Of a DNA stretch of 64,000 bases, positions 25,261 to 33,761 are shown piece after piece (the stretch's first letter is position 1; every line of letters starts with the position of its first letter). The stretch is from Amycolatopsis mongoliensis (GTDB lineage: Bacteria; Actinomycetota; Actinomycetes; Mycobacteriales; Pseudonocardiaceae), in NCBI RefSeq assembly GCF_030285665.1, contig NZ_CP127295.1:4278001-4342000 (forward strand). The letters run 5' to 3'. Both the position numbers and the translations under genes were made by a program. Under the pieces are notes generated by a model that saw only the letters and a list, made by a program, of their open reading frames with translations, was not told the origin of the DNA and ran no database searches.

Positions 25261-26166
25261 GTGGGCTCGCGTGGGGTGCCGGTGGAGAACACGGTGTGCG
25301 CGTTGCGCAGGCTCGCTCCCGGGGCGGCGTTGCGCCGGCCGGTTTCCCCGGAGCTGCGGGTGCTCGCCCGGGCGTTGCGGTCCTGTCCGCCGGCGGAGCT
25401 GGCCCGGGCCCGTCCCGCGCCGGTCGTCGCGGCGGTGCTGGCGTCGCAGGTGCGCGCGCTCGACCGCGCGATGACCGGGTTGTTCGGTGCGGGGTTCCCG
25501 GAGGCGGCCCGGCTGGTTCGCGCGGCGCGGTTCAGCGGGCGCAGGTGCGGCGAGCCGCTCGCGCGGGTGAAGGCGGAACCGGGCCTGCGCGCGGCGGCGC
25601 TGGGCTGGGCCGGGGTGACCGGCGGGCGGCTGCTGGTGGACGAGTTGCGCGGGGTGCCGCTGGTCCCGGACGCGGAGGACGGGCGGCGGGCGGCGGAGCT
25701 GGTGGTGGCCGCGCTGCTGCCGCGGGCGGACGCCGGCGACGGGCGGGAGATCCTGGTGCCGCGGACCGGACCGTCCGGTTCCGGGGCGGGCGCGGGGGGC
25801 CGCGGGCTCCTCGATGTCCGCTCGGTGCGCGTCGGCGAGCGCGGGTTCCGGGTCGACGTCTTCGCCGATCCCCCGGTCGAGCTGGCGTGCGGTGGCAGGA
25901 GCCTCGCCCTGCGCGCGCTGTGGTGGAACGGTCTCGGCCGGGTGAGCGACGATCTGGGGCACGAGTACCTCGTCCTCGCGAAGGACCCGGACGGCACCGG
26001 AGTCGTCCGCCACTGGTGCCACCCCCGCCCCGCGCCGGGGGCCCGGGTGCTGCGCCTGGAATCGGCGGGTTACCGCGGCGAGCACCTGCGGCTCGACCCG
26101 GCGGCGTGCGGGACGTCCGCCGAGGTGCTGGTGAAACGGGAACTCACGGTCCGGCTGGCGGCGTGA
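25261..26166 (+). CDS. Unrecognised protein, Arg/Ala-rich N-terminus
   Basis: A 301-residue protein that I do not recognise. GTG at 25261 is chosen because AGGAGG lies seven bases upstream; reading is open from 25171 but without a ribosome site. The first half is helical and rich in Ala, Arg and Leu (LRVLARALRSCPPAELARAR). The second half is more beta-like with aromatic residues (LRALWWNGLGRVSDDLGHEYLV, VRHWCHPRPAPG). There is no signal, membrane segment or repeat. Codon third positions are strongly G/C as expected for a real gene. It converges with the diguanylate cyclase gene four bases away and diverges from the lipase fusion. Confidence 0.65.
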   Translation: MGSRGVPVENTVCALRRLAPGAALRRPVSPELRVLARALRSCPPAELARARPAPVVAAVLASQVRALDRAMTGLFGAGFPEAARLVRAARFSGRRCGEPLARVKAEPGLRAAALGWAGVTGGRLLVDELRGVPLVPDAEDGRRAAELVVAALLPRADAGDGREILVPRTGPSGSGAGAGGRGLLDVRSVRVGERGFRVDVFADPPVELACGGRSLALRALWWNGLGRVSDDLGHEYLVLAKDPDGTGVVRHWCHPRPAPGARVLRLESAGYRGEHLRLDPAACGTSAEVLVKRELTVRLAA

Positions 26167-26170
26167 CCGG

Positions 26171-27601
26171 TCACGAATCCCCGGGAGCCGGGAGCCCGCC
26201 TCCCGGCGTGTCCGGCGCGAAACAGACCTGGTCCCGCCCGTTCTCCTTGGCCAGGTACACCGCCGCGTCCGCCGACTGCAGCAACCGCTCCAGCGTGTCG
26301 CCGTGCCGCGGGTGGCGGGCCACCCCGATCGAGGTGGTCCGGCCGGCGATCGTCGCCGGATCGCCGCGTTTGTCCGTGGTCACGATATGCAACTTGGCAA
26401 TCGCAACACGTATCCGTTCGGCCGCGTCCCAGGTCGACTCTTCGTCGATGTCCGGGAGCAGAATGAGGAATTCCTCACCCCCGAAACGGCCGACCAAGTC
26501 GCTCGGCCGAGTCACTTCGTCGAGGGTTTGCGCAACCGTCCGGAGCACGTCGTCGCCCGCCGGATGTCCATAGGTGTCGTTAATCCACTTGAAGTGATCG
26601 AGATCGACCATCAGCAGCGCCAGTTGATCACCCGATCGAGCGGTCCGTTCCAGTGCCCGCTCGGCCGACTCCGACCAGCCGCGCATGTTGAGAATCCCGG
26701 TTTTCGGGTCCGTCCGGACGTCGTTCTGGAGCTGATCGAGTTCCGCGAGGCGATTGAAGACGACGGTGACCACGGCCATCACCGCGACCATCGGCGGCAC
26801 GGCGGCGAGCAGGATCGCGGTCACCGCGCCCAGGCCGATGGTGATGGCTTCGAGGGTGTTGTCGGCGGGGCTGCCGAGGACGTTACGAACCGTGCGCCCG
26901 GCGGGGGATCCGAGCAGCAGGACCCCGCCCACGTACGCGATCTGGATGGCCTCGTAGATGGCGCCGGTGAGGACGATCGTGCCGAACTCGCGGAGGAAGC
27001 CGCCCCAGTCCGGCGGCCCGAGCAGGTGCGGTCCCAGTGCCGTGTAGGTGACGTGCGCGAGCGTGCCGGCGAGGCCGTGCGTGATCGACGAAAACACGAA
27101 GTTGTTGGCCGGTCGGCGCGCGATGAACCAGTGCTGCGCCCGGACGACCGCGATGACGAACAGAATGAGCGGAATCGGCAGGACCATTGCCGCGGAAAAC
27201 GTCCAGACGGCGGTGAGGTCGATCAGCACCGTTTTTGTCCGGTCCCGCCGCCGTTCTTCCTGGCGTTGGGTCAGCTGAATGTGCACGGTGGCACCGGCCG
27301 CCAGAATGGCGAAATTGATCCAGTCGTTTCCGGACGGAATCGGCGAACGCGCGAACGCGACGGCGAGAATGGCGACCGCGACGGCTTCGGCCGCGAGCAT
27401 GAACGCGACCTGTGCCGGCCGGCGGCGCCACAGCGCCCAGTTGCGCGGCCGGTAGGGGTGCCCGCTCCGGGCAGGCACGAGTGGACCACCGGTCGTGGCT
27501 GCTGACCCGTCCGTGGTCACGCCCTGTTCCCTTGCGGTTTCCCGCTGCGTCGGGGCCGGCTCGCCCGGCGCGCCCGGCACGCCGTCCGGTCCTGGATGCA
27601 A
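26171..27601 (-). CDS. Membrane-bound diguanylate cyclase (GGDEF)
   Basis: A 476-residue protein making cyclic di-GMP. After a polar lead there are about eight membrane helices (residues 68-275) of MASE-like type, then a short coil and the GGDEF domain (about 300-465). DLDHFKWINDTYGHPAGDDVL supplies metal and substrate residues and GRFGGEEF (near 370) is the active-site loop. No inhibitory RxxD motif is obvious just before it. The start is TTG at 27601, backed by an almost perfect AAGGAGGTGA ribosome site. Membrane input is presumably sensed by the N-terminal part. There is no EAL domain or other c-di-GMP gene nearby. Confidence 0.92.
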   Translation of the reverse strand: MHPGPDGVPGAPGEPAPTQRETAREQGVTTDGSAATTGGPLVPARSGHPYRPRNWALWRRRPAQVAFMLAAEAVAVAILAVAFARSPIPSGNDWINFAILAAGATVHIQLTQRQEERRRDRTKTVLIDLTAVWTFSAAMVLPIPLILFVIAVVRAQHWFIARRPANNFVFSSITHGLAGTLAHVTYTALGPHLLGPPDWGGFLREFGTIVLTGAIYEAIQIAYVGGVLLLGSPAGRTVRNVLGSPADNTLEAITIGLGAVTAILLAAVPPMVAVMAVVTVVFNRLAELDQLQNDVRTDPKTGILNMRGWSESAERALERTARSGDQLALLMVDLDHFKWINDTYGHPAGDDVLRTVAQTLDEVTRPSDLVGRFGGEEFLILLPDIDEESTWDAAERIRVAIAKLHIVTTDKRGDPATIAGRTTSIGVARHPRHGDTLERLLQSADAAVYLAKENGRDQVCFAPDTPGGGLPAPGDS

Positions 27602-27785
27602 TTGGTCACCTCCTTTCCAGCCTAGTCGCCGCCTTGAGTAATCTCATCGGTACCTGGCAGAGTGTTCACGCATTCCGTGGCCGGGTACCATCCCACAGCA
27701 ACGGACTTGCCGCGGACTCGGAGGAACTGCCGGGAACGCGGCGCAAAAGGTTCCGCGAGACTCTCCCCGCACGGAGGTGGCCCCC

Positions 27786-27806
27786 ATGAGCAACCGCGAC
27801 TTCTGA
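27786..27806 (+). CDS. Hexapeptide micro-ORF MSNRDF
   Basis: ATG at 27786 opens a six-codon frame encoding MSNRDF and closing with TGA. A GGAGG site (27773-27777) lies eight bases upstream. A second copy with the same architecture follows 96 bases later. The pair is in the gap between an MFS exporter and a diguanylate cyclase, both on the other strand, so it is not a leader for either. Genes this short are known (the pentapeptide precursor of biarylitides is the established case). Translation here is inferred from the ribosome site and the duplication. Confidence 0.35.
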   Translation: MSNRDF

Positions 27807-27881
27807 ACCACCCGCGAATTGTCGCCCGCGACGCCCGCGAATGCCATTCATGATCTTGCTCGCACGGAGAGGTGGCACCCG

Positions 27882-27902
27882 ATGGCCAACCGTGACTTCT
27901 GA
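27882..27902 (+). CDS. Hexapeptide micro-ORF MANRDF
   Basis: The second copy: ATG at 27882 encodes MANRDF then TGA, with GGAGAGG (27866-27872) nine bases upstream. Relative to the first copy, codon 2 differs (AGC to GCC, Ser to Ala), codon 4 differs silently (CGC to CGT), and all else is identical. Upstream sequence CGCACGGAG...GGTGGC...CCC is shared too. The stop is 14 bases before the end of the convergent MFS gene. Confidence 0.35.
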   Translation: MANRDF

Positions 27903-27915
27903 TCCCCGCACCCGC

Positions 27916-29130
27916 TCATGACAGCCGCGATTCCGGTTCCGCACCGCCGACCCGGCGCCACGACACCGCGACCGGCACCGCCAGCAGCAGTCCCAGCGCC
28001 CCCGCGAGCGCGATCGTCGCGTTCGCGGAGCCGACCCATTGGGCCACCAGCCCGCCGATGCCCACGCCCACGCCCTGGGCCACCCGCAGCCCCGTCCGGT
28101 AGAGCCCGCCGGCGCTGCCCCGGATGTCGTTGGGCACCCACGTGATGAACGTGGCCGACACCGTGATGACATATGCGCCCGTCGCACCGGCCAGCGCAAG
28201 CAGGACCAGTGCGAGCGCCAGGCCCGGGCGCAGCGCGAACGCCGCGAGCGCGGCCAGCGGCAGCGCGGCCAGCACTCCCAGCAGCCGGCGGCGGTGCTCC
28301 GTCGAGACGAACCGCGAAAGCAGGAACGTCCCGACGACGAAGCCCAGCGGATCGGCCGCCAGCAGCCAGCCCACCGCTTGGTCGCCCGCGCCCAGTTGTG
28401 CGGCGAGCGGCGCGGCGAGGCCCTCCGGGATCACCGCGAGGCCGACGAGCCACGACAGGTAGAGCAGCACGCGCAGCCGTTCGTCGCCGAAAACCTGCCG
28501 GACGGCGCCGAACCAGGGGGCGCCGCCGTCCCCCGCGGCCGGTCGCCGCAGGATCGCCAGCCGCACGGCGACGGCGGCGACCAGGAACGTCACCGCGTCG
28601 ATCGCCAGGGCCCACGACGTGCCGACGCCGGTCACCAGCAGACCGCCGGCGGCGAGTCCGGCCAGCATCGCCGTGTTGTTCGTGATCCCGCGCAGGTCCT
28701 GGCTCTGCAGGTAGACGTCGTCGTCGGCGAAGATCTCCCGGCCGAGCGCGTTCTGCGCCGCGTTGCACGGCGCGTTCGCCAGCCGGGCGAAGACGAAGAG
28801 GACGAACAGCCAGCCCATCGGCATCCCGGGCACGGCCATCAGCCCGATCAGCGCGGCCTGCGCGAGCGAGCCGGCCGTCAGCACCGCGCGCCGCGGGAAC
28901 CGGTCCGCGAGCTGGGACAACCCGAGCCCGCCGGCGAGCGCGGGCAGGAACGTCAGCGAGTAGACGACGGCCGAGAGCAGCGGCGACCCGGTCCGGTCGA
29001 AGATCAGGATGGCCAGCGCGACGATGGTCAGCTGGTCGCCGAGCATCGACTGCGTTTCGGCGAACCACAGCGCGCGGAACTCCCGGTTGGCCAGGACGGC
29101 CCGGAGCCGGGGGGTAGCGCGCGTCGTCAC
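27916..29130 (-). CDS. MFS transporter, MFS_3 / enterobactin-exporter-like
   Basis: A 404-residue twelve-helix exporter of the MFS_3 type. It starts LRAVLANREFRALWFAETQSMLGDQL, characteristic of this group, and has the loop motif LADRFPRRAVL between helices 2 and 3. Helices then alternate to the C-terminus. GTG at 29130 was preferred since it starts just before the family N-terminus; an ATG at 29163 would add eleven residues. The substrate is not known. Its 3' neighbour is the twin hexapeptide locus on the opposite strand. Confidence 0.88.
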   Translation of the reverse strand: MTTRATPRLRAVLANREFRALWFAETQSMLGDQLTIVALAILIFDRTGSPLLSAVVYSLTFLPALAGGLGLSQLADRFPRRAVLTAGSLAQAALIGLMAVPGMPMGWLFVLFVFARLANAPCNAAQNALGREIFADDDVYLQSQDLRGITNNTAMLAGLAAGGLLVTGVGTSWALAIDAVTFLVAAVAVRLAILRRPAAGDGGAPWFGAVRQVFGDERLRVLLYLSWLVGLAVIPEGLAAPLAAQLGAGDQAVGWLLAADPLGFVVGTFLLSRFVSTEHRRRLLGVLAALPLAALAAFALRPGLALALVLLALAGATGAYVITVSATFITWVPNDIRGSAGGLYRTGLRVAQGVGVGIGGLVAQWVGSANATIALAGALGLLLAVPVAVSWRRVGGAEPESRLS

Positions 29131-29514
29131 CTCGTAACCACCGTCCCCCGATCGAGTGAACATGGACCGTCCGCATTGTGCCTCGCCAGTGACGGCCCCA
29201 TCCGGGGGAGTCACGGTCGACCGGCTGCAAGCACTGACAGTATGCCGCCGACTACGCGCCGACGTTCCCGGAACGCGCGTCACTGCTCCCTTCGGAGCCG
29301 ATCGGGTTACGCCGCCGACGAGGGGCCGTGATTGGCCGTGACCGGCGCGTGGGTACCTCCGGACTGATCGAACCGGATTCGCTCGGCGCAGAGCGGCAGC
29401 CGCTCGTCGTCGCGACCATGCCCCACTGGACCGAATGGGCCAAGACTGGACCCAGAGCCGGCCGGGGTGGACGGACCGCGCCGCCGCCGGCGCGCGCAGA
29501 GCGGGGAGATGACG
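29131..29514. other. Divergent intergenic region between MFS and SDR genes
   Basis: These 384 bases hold the promoters of the MFS exporter (minus) and the SDR (plus). No reading frame here has a ribosome site or recognisable product. I see no clear palindrome or consensus -10/-35 pair. Confidence 0.6.
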
Positions 29515-30411
29515 ATGGACGGGTTGATGCAGGGCAGGGCGGTCGTGGTGACCGGCGCCGGCCGTGGCCTGGGCGAGGCGTTCGCGGTGCACGTCGCGCG
29601 CGCGGGCGGGTCGGTGGTCGTCAACGACATCGACGTCGAGCTCGCCGAGCGGACGGCGGAGAACATCCGCGCGCACGGTGGCCGCGCCGTGGCCAGCGGG
29701 CACAGCGTGGCCGAGGCCGGGGAGGCGCAGGAGATCGTCGACCTGTGCGTCAAGGAGTTCGGCGGGATCGACGGGCTGGTCAACAACGCCGGCCTGAACT
29801 ACGAGGCACTGCCCTGGGAAGACGACGCCGAGCAGGCGCGCGAGCTCGTCGGGGTCAACGTCATGGGCGTGGTGAACACCGGGCTGGCCGCGATCAAGGC
29901 GATGGTCGACGCCGGTACCGGCGGTTCGATCGTCAACATCTCTTCGGGTGCGTCGCTCGGGCAGCGCAAGCTCGGCGTGTACGCGGCGAGCAAGGGCGCG
30001 GTCGCCTCGCTGACCTACTCCTGGGCGCTCGACCTCGAGGAGGCCGGGATCCGCGTCAACGCCGTCTGCCCACTTGCGCACACGCGGATGGTGTGGAAGT
30101 CCGAGCGCTCGCTGCGCGCCTGCCCGCCGGACCGCACGCCGTCGCGGATCGCGCCGGTGGTGCTGTTCCTGCTCGGCGACGGCTCGCACGGCATCACCGG
30201 CCAGATGATCCGGTGCAACGGCCCGCAGCTGCACGTCATGGGCCAGCCGTTCCTCAAGCAGCCGATCCTCGAGCGCCCGGTGTGGGACACCGAGACCGTG
30301 CAGAAGGCGTTCGACGAGGTCTTCTCCGCCCACCTGGAGAACTACGGCCTGGAAAAGCGCGTCCCGCCGCGGCTGCGCAAGTGGACCGACACTTCGCCCC
30401 GTACCGCCTGA
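29515..30411 (+). CDS. Short-chain dehydrogenase/reductase
   Basis: A 298-residue classical SDR with an extra 45-residue tail. The cofactor motif TGAGRGLGEAF is near residue 13, VNDIDVELAERTAENI follows as in 3-hydroxyacyl dehydrogenases of the multifunctional-enzyme type, then NNAG, the catalytic serine in NISSGAS, and YAASK with the Tyr and Lys. ATG at 29515 is chosen because GGGGAG lies six bases upstream; ATG at 29509 is too close to it. The neighbouring acyl-CoA synthetase, read convergently, fits a lipid or steroid role, but the substrate is open. Confidence 0.88.
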   Translation: MDGLMQGRAVVVTGAGRGLGEAFAVHVARAGGSVVVNDIDVELAERTAENIRAHGGRAVASGHSVAEAGEAQEIVDLCVKEFGGIDGLVNNAGLNYEALPWEDDAEQARELVGVNVMGVVNTGLAAIKAMVDAGTGGSIVNISSGASLGQRKLGVYAASKGAVASLTYSWALDLEEAGIRVNAVCPLAHTRMVWKSERSLRACPPDRTPSRIAPVVLFLLGDGSHGITGQMIRCNGPQLHVMGQPFLKQPILERPVWDTETVQKAFDEVFSAHLENYGLEKRVPPRLRKWTDTSPRTA

Positions 30412-30442
30412 CCACTTTGCTCTTCAAAGCCGAGCTTTCCCT

Positions 30443-30483
30443 AGGAAAGATGCGTCCGGGGGGCCTTCGGACGCATCTTTCCT
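30443..30483. terminator. Strong bidirectional terminator
   Basis: A perfect 16-bp stem (30443-30458 with 30468-30483) and a nine-base loop lie between the convergent SDR and acyl-CoA synthetase genes. The stem's A-rich/T-rich base (AGGAAAGA / TCTTTCCT) gives T-bearing 3' ends in both directions. Confidence 0.85.
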
Positions 30484-30502
30484 GGAGAAAGTGGCGAGTG
30501 GG

Positions 30503-32359
30503 CTACGCGCCGGCGGCGGGTTCGGGGGCGCGGGCCGCCGCGTAGAGGGCCTCGATGTCGGCCGAGTAGCGGTCGTTGATGACCCGGCGCTTGAGCTTGA
30601 GCGTCGGGGTCAGCTCGCCGGACTCGGGCGTCCACGCCTTCGGCAGCACGTGGTAGCGCTTGATCTGCTCGATCCGGGCCAGCCTGCTGTTCGCCGATTC
30701 GACCGCGCGTTCCAGCTCGGCCCGCACGGCCGGGTGGTCGGCGAGCTCCTCGGGCGCCGCTTCGACGCCGTTCGCCGCGGCCCAGCCGGGCGCGATCTCG
30801 TCGTCGAGCACGATCAGTGCCGTCACGTACGGCCGGTCGTCGCCGATCGCGACCGCCTGGCCGATCAGCGGGTGCTCCTTGAGCAGGCCCTCGACGCGGG
30901 TCGGCGCGATGTTCTTGCCGCTCGAGGTGATGATCAGTTCCTTCTTGCGGTCGGTGATCGTCACGAAGCCGTCTTCGTCGATCGTGCCGATGTCGCCGGT
31001 GGCGTACCAGCCGTCGGCGTCGGTGGCGTCCTTGATCGTCCCGTCCTCCTGCAGGTAGCCGAGGAAGACGATCGGCCCGCGCACCAGCAGCTCGCCGTCT
31101 TCGGCGACCTTCACCTCGACGTCGGCGAGGGGTTTGCCGACCGTGCCCGCGCGGAAGTGCTCACCGGAGTTCGACGTCGCCGCCCCGGTCGTCTCCGACA
31201 GACCCCAGACCTCGCAGATCTCGACGCCGAGGCCGGCCAGGAAGTAGATGATCTCCACCGGCAGGGCGGCCGCGCCGCTGGACGCGACCAGCACCTTGTC
31301 GAGCCCGAGCAGCGCGCGGATCGGGGCGAGCGCGGTCTCGTCGGTCTGCTTGATCTTCTCGGCCAGCTCCTCGGGCACCGGCTGCCCGGCGCTGCGCAGC
31401 TTGTAGCCCTGCTGCAGCAGCTCGTTCGCCTGCAGCAACGCGGTGCGCTTGTCCTCGGGCACGCCGCCGAGCATGTTCTTCAGCCCCGCGACCATTTTCT
31501 CCCACACGCGCGGGACGCCGAAGAAGCTCTCCGGGTGCACCTGGCCGAGCGCGCCGACGACGCCGGACGGATCGGCGAGCGTGTGCACGTGGCCGGCCCA
31601 CACGATCGGCAGGTAGATCGACAGCTCCCGCTCGGCGATGTGCGCGAGCGGCAGGTACGCGATGTTCGTCGCGTGCATCGGCGGGTGGTGCAGCTCCGTC
31701 ACCGCGTACGCCTGGTGGATCGCGTTGCGGTGCGACAGCACGACGCCCTTGGGGTCGCCGGTCGTGCCGGAGGTGTAGATCATGGACAGCGGGTCGTCCG
31801 GCTTGATCTCCTGCCAGGACCGCTCGAAGACGCCGGGGTCGGCGGCAAGCGCTTCCCGGCCCCGGGCGCGGAGGTCGGCGAAGGAGAGGAACCGGTCGTC
31901 CCCGCCGGGGATCGCGGCCGCGTCCATCACGACGATGTGGCGCAGGGCCGGGAGGTCTTCGAGCACCGGCTGCCAGCGCGTCAGTTCGCTCTCCCCGCCG
32001 AGCACCACGACCGGCGCCGCACTGTGCCGGGCGACGAACCGGATCTGGTCCGGGCTGAGCGTTGCGTAGGCGGTGCACGGGATCGCGGACAGGTGCGTCG
32101 CGGCGAGGTCGGCGATGATGTGGTCCGGGCAGCCGGGCGCCATGATCAGCATGCGGTCACCCTTGGTGAGCCCGAGCCCGGCGAGGCCGCGGGACACCTC
32201 CGCGATCGCGGTGCGGAACTCCAGCCAGCTGAGTGTCGGCTTGCCTTCGAGGTCGAGCGAGGTGATCGCCGGCAGGTCCGGGTACTCGACCGCATTGCGG
32301 TGCAGCAGCCGCGGGATCGTCAGGCCTTCGGTCTGCTCGGCGACGGACGGGGTGGTCAA
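30503..32359 (-). CDS. Long-chain fatty-acid-CoA ligase, FadD15-like
   Basis: A 618-residue AMP-forming acyl-CoA synthetase activating fatty acids with ATP and CoA. The P-loop motif YTSGTTGDPKGVVLSH is near residue 195, and GLSETTGAATSNS supplies the adenine-binding region. Then come YATGDIG and the hinge with the catalytic lysine region DRKKELIITSSGKNIAPTRVE. Large FadD15-type proteins share this C-terminal layout. TTG at 32359 is the start, with GAGGAGG six bases upstream. The gene stands alone, with a strong terminator at its 3' end. Confidence 0.93.
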   Translation of the reverse strand: MTTPSVAEQTEGLTIPRLLHRNAVEYPDLPAITSLDLEGKPTLSWLEFRTAIAEVSRGLAGLGLTKGDRMLIMAPGCPDHIIADLAATHLSAIPCTAYATLSPDQIRFVARHSAAPVVVLGGESELTRWQPVLEDLPALRHIVVMDAAAIPGGDDRFLSFADLRARGREALAADPGVFERSWQEIKPDDPLSMIYTSGTTGDPKGVVLSHRNAIHQAYAVTELHHPPMHATNIAYLPLAHIAERELSIYLPIVWAGHVHTLADPSGVVGALGQVHPESFFGVPRVWEKMVAGLKNMLGGVPEDKRTALLQANELLQQGYKLRSAGQPVPEELAEKIKQTDETALAPIRALLGLDKVLVASSGAAALPVEIIYFLAGLGVEICEVWGLSETTGAATSNSGEHFRAGTVGKPLADVEVKVAEDGELLVRGPIVFLGYLQEDGTIKDATDADGWYATGDIGTIDEDGFVTITDRKKELIITSSGKNIAPTRVEGLLKEHPLIGQAVAIGDDRPYVTALIVLDDEIAPGWAAANGVEAAPEELADHPAVRAELERAVESANSRLARIEQIKRYHVLPKAWTPESGELTPTLKLKRRVINDRYSADIEALYAAARAPEPAAGA

Positions 32360-32557
32360 CGCTGGCCTCCTCGAAAGCGGCGGAAAGCCACACTGTATTG
32401 GCTCTCGCGCCGGGTGGATAGAGAATCGCGGCCACGTCAAACGCCCCCTTTACGCGCACTCGCACGGTCAGCTCCTCACGACCGTCCACAGTGCACACGG
32501 GCGGCCGCGCGCGAACCGCGCTTCAATGGAGGGGACGACCGACTCCGGGGGGAACCG

Positions 32558-33214
32558 ATGACGCGCTCGGCTCGCGCACTGCTCGACGAGATCCAGCGGG
32601 AGCTCGCGCCCCGCGACGACGACAACCTGCTCGTCCCGTCGATCACCGCGGGCCGGGCGCCGCGCGCGGTGTTCGCGGCGCTCGCCGCGGAGGAGAAGCG
32701 GATCACGCTCAGCGACTGGCGGAGCTTCCACGCGCTCGCCGCTCGCGCCGACGAACCGCACGCACGCACTTTCTTCGGCGGTCTCGCGCCGGGGGAGCAA
32801 CAGGCGAACGGGATGCTCGACGCGTTGATCGCGGCCGCTGGTCCGGACCACGGCGAGGAACGCCCGCGCGCGGGCTGCCAGGCCTACCCGGCGTACGTCG
32901 CGTGGCTCGCGCTGAACGGCGAATCGTCGGCGACCGCGGCCGGGATCTACGCGAACTTCGCCGCCTTCGGCCGGTACTGCAAGGACGTCGCCGCCGGCAT
33001 GCGCGAGCACTACGGCTTCGCCGACGACGCCTGCGCGTTCTTCGACTTCTTCGCTGCGGACGTTCCGGAAATTGAGGAACAAGCACTCGCCGCCATCCAG
33101 GCCGGGCTCGACGCGCGCCGGCTCGACGAACGCGAAGCCCACCTCTGCGCGCGGCTCTTCCAGAGCTACGAGCTGCAGTTCTGGAACACCCTCGCCGCCG
33201 AGTTCCGGGGGTGA
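32558..33214 (+). CDS. TenA / heme-oxygenase-like fold protein
   Basis: A 218-residue all-helical protein with the spacing and residues of the TenA/PqqC superfamily: YPAYVAWLALNGESSATAAGIYANFAAFGRYC around residues 105-136 and the C-terminal LCARLFQSYELQFWNTL. TenA members hydrolyse aminopyrimidines or act in other cofactor pathways. I do not see the full TenA active-site cysteine context, so function is not assigned. ATG at 32558 has a G-rich site (GGGGGGAA) just upstream. It is divergent from the acyl-CoA synthetase. Confidence 0.6.
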   Translation: MTRSARALLDEIQRELAPRDDDNLLVPSITAGRAPRAVFAALAAEEKRITLSDWRSFHALAARADEPHARTFFGGLAPGEQQANGMLDALIAAAGPDHGEERPRAGCQAYPAYVAWLALNGESSATAAGIYANFAAFGRYCKDVAAGMREHYGFADDACAFFDFFAADVPEIEEQALAAIQAGLDARRLDEREAHLCARLFQSYELQFWNTLAAEFRG

Positions 33215-33761
33215 CGGTGGCGGAACCGGTTCCGGGTCTTTCGGGGCTGCCACGCGGTGTGGCCGAACCATCGCACATGCGGAATGGTGGGAATTCCGGC
33301 TCGCTCCCCGAGGAATCCGAGGCGATGGCGTCGAATGCCGTGCATTTCCGCTTTGCGGAGGGTCGCCATGCCGAACGAAGGGGCCGGAAGGTGAGGCGAG
33401 GACGAGGTCGTGACCTTTCTCACCGAACGATTCGCCGCGTTCGTACGTAGCGGCCGCGGCCCCGGCGCTTGGGTCGATCGCACCACCGGAGAGCCTGCAC
33501 CCAAGGTACGGAACGGAAGTAGCGCTGGGACGAACGTCACGACTTTCGGTGGTGGACTTTCCAAGCGCAGGCAGCAAGTGTGGAGGGGTCACCGTTCCAA
33601 GATCACGTTATCGCCACGGACTTGACGCGCCCTGGAGGGCTGCATAACGTCGTCGCGGGCGAAGCAGACCACGGTGATGTTGATCCGGCTGGTCGGAATC
33701 CGGGTGTTGACCGCCTCGGGCGACCCGAAACCATGTACTGCCGGAAGGAAAACGGACCCAG
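33215..33761 (+). other. 547-base leader region upstream of the conservon
   Basis: No convincing gene was found here. Two small frames (33211-33450 and 33410-33625) have GTG starts but lack family features and consistent codon bias. The region contains a likely promoter at 33622-33650 and about 105 bases of leader before the kinase start. The remainder shows no repeats that I can identify. Confidence 0.55.
33622..33650 (+). promoter_or_regulatory. Sigma-70-type promoter of the conservon
   Basis: TTGACG (33622-33627), exactly 17 bases, then TAACGT (33645-33650) match the HrdB/SigA consensus TTGACN-N17-TANNNT. Transcription would start near 33657, leaving a 105-base leader before the kinase gene. 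It is the best promoter match seen on this side of the operon. Confidence 0.55.

Noticed and set aside
27602..27780. Possible c-di-GMP or SAM-type riboswitch before the diguanylate cyclase or hexapeptide genes
   Set aside because: Short stretches such as GGCCGGGTACC resemble riboswitch pieces, but the conserved core order of GEMM or SAM-IV could not be found on either strand.
33211..33625. Two small open frames upstream of the conservon
   Set aside because: Start codons are GTG with weak or no ribosome sites, the products have no recognisable features, and a promoter lies at their end.
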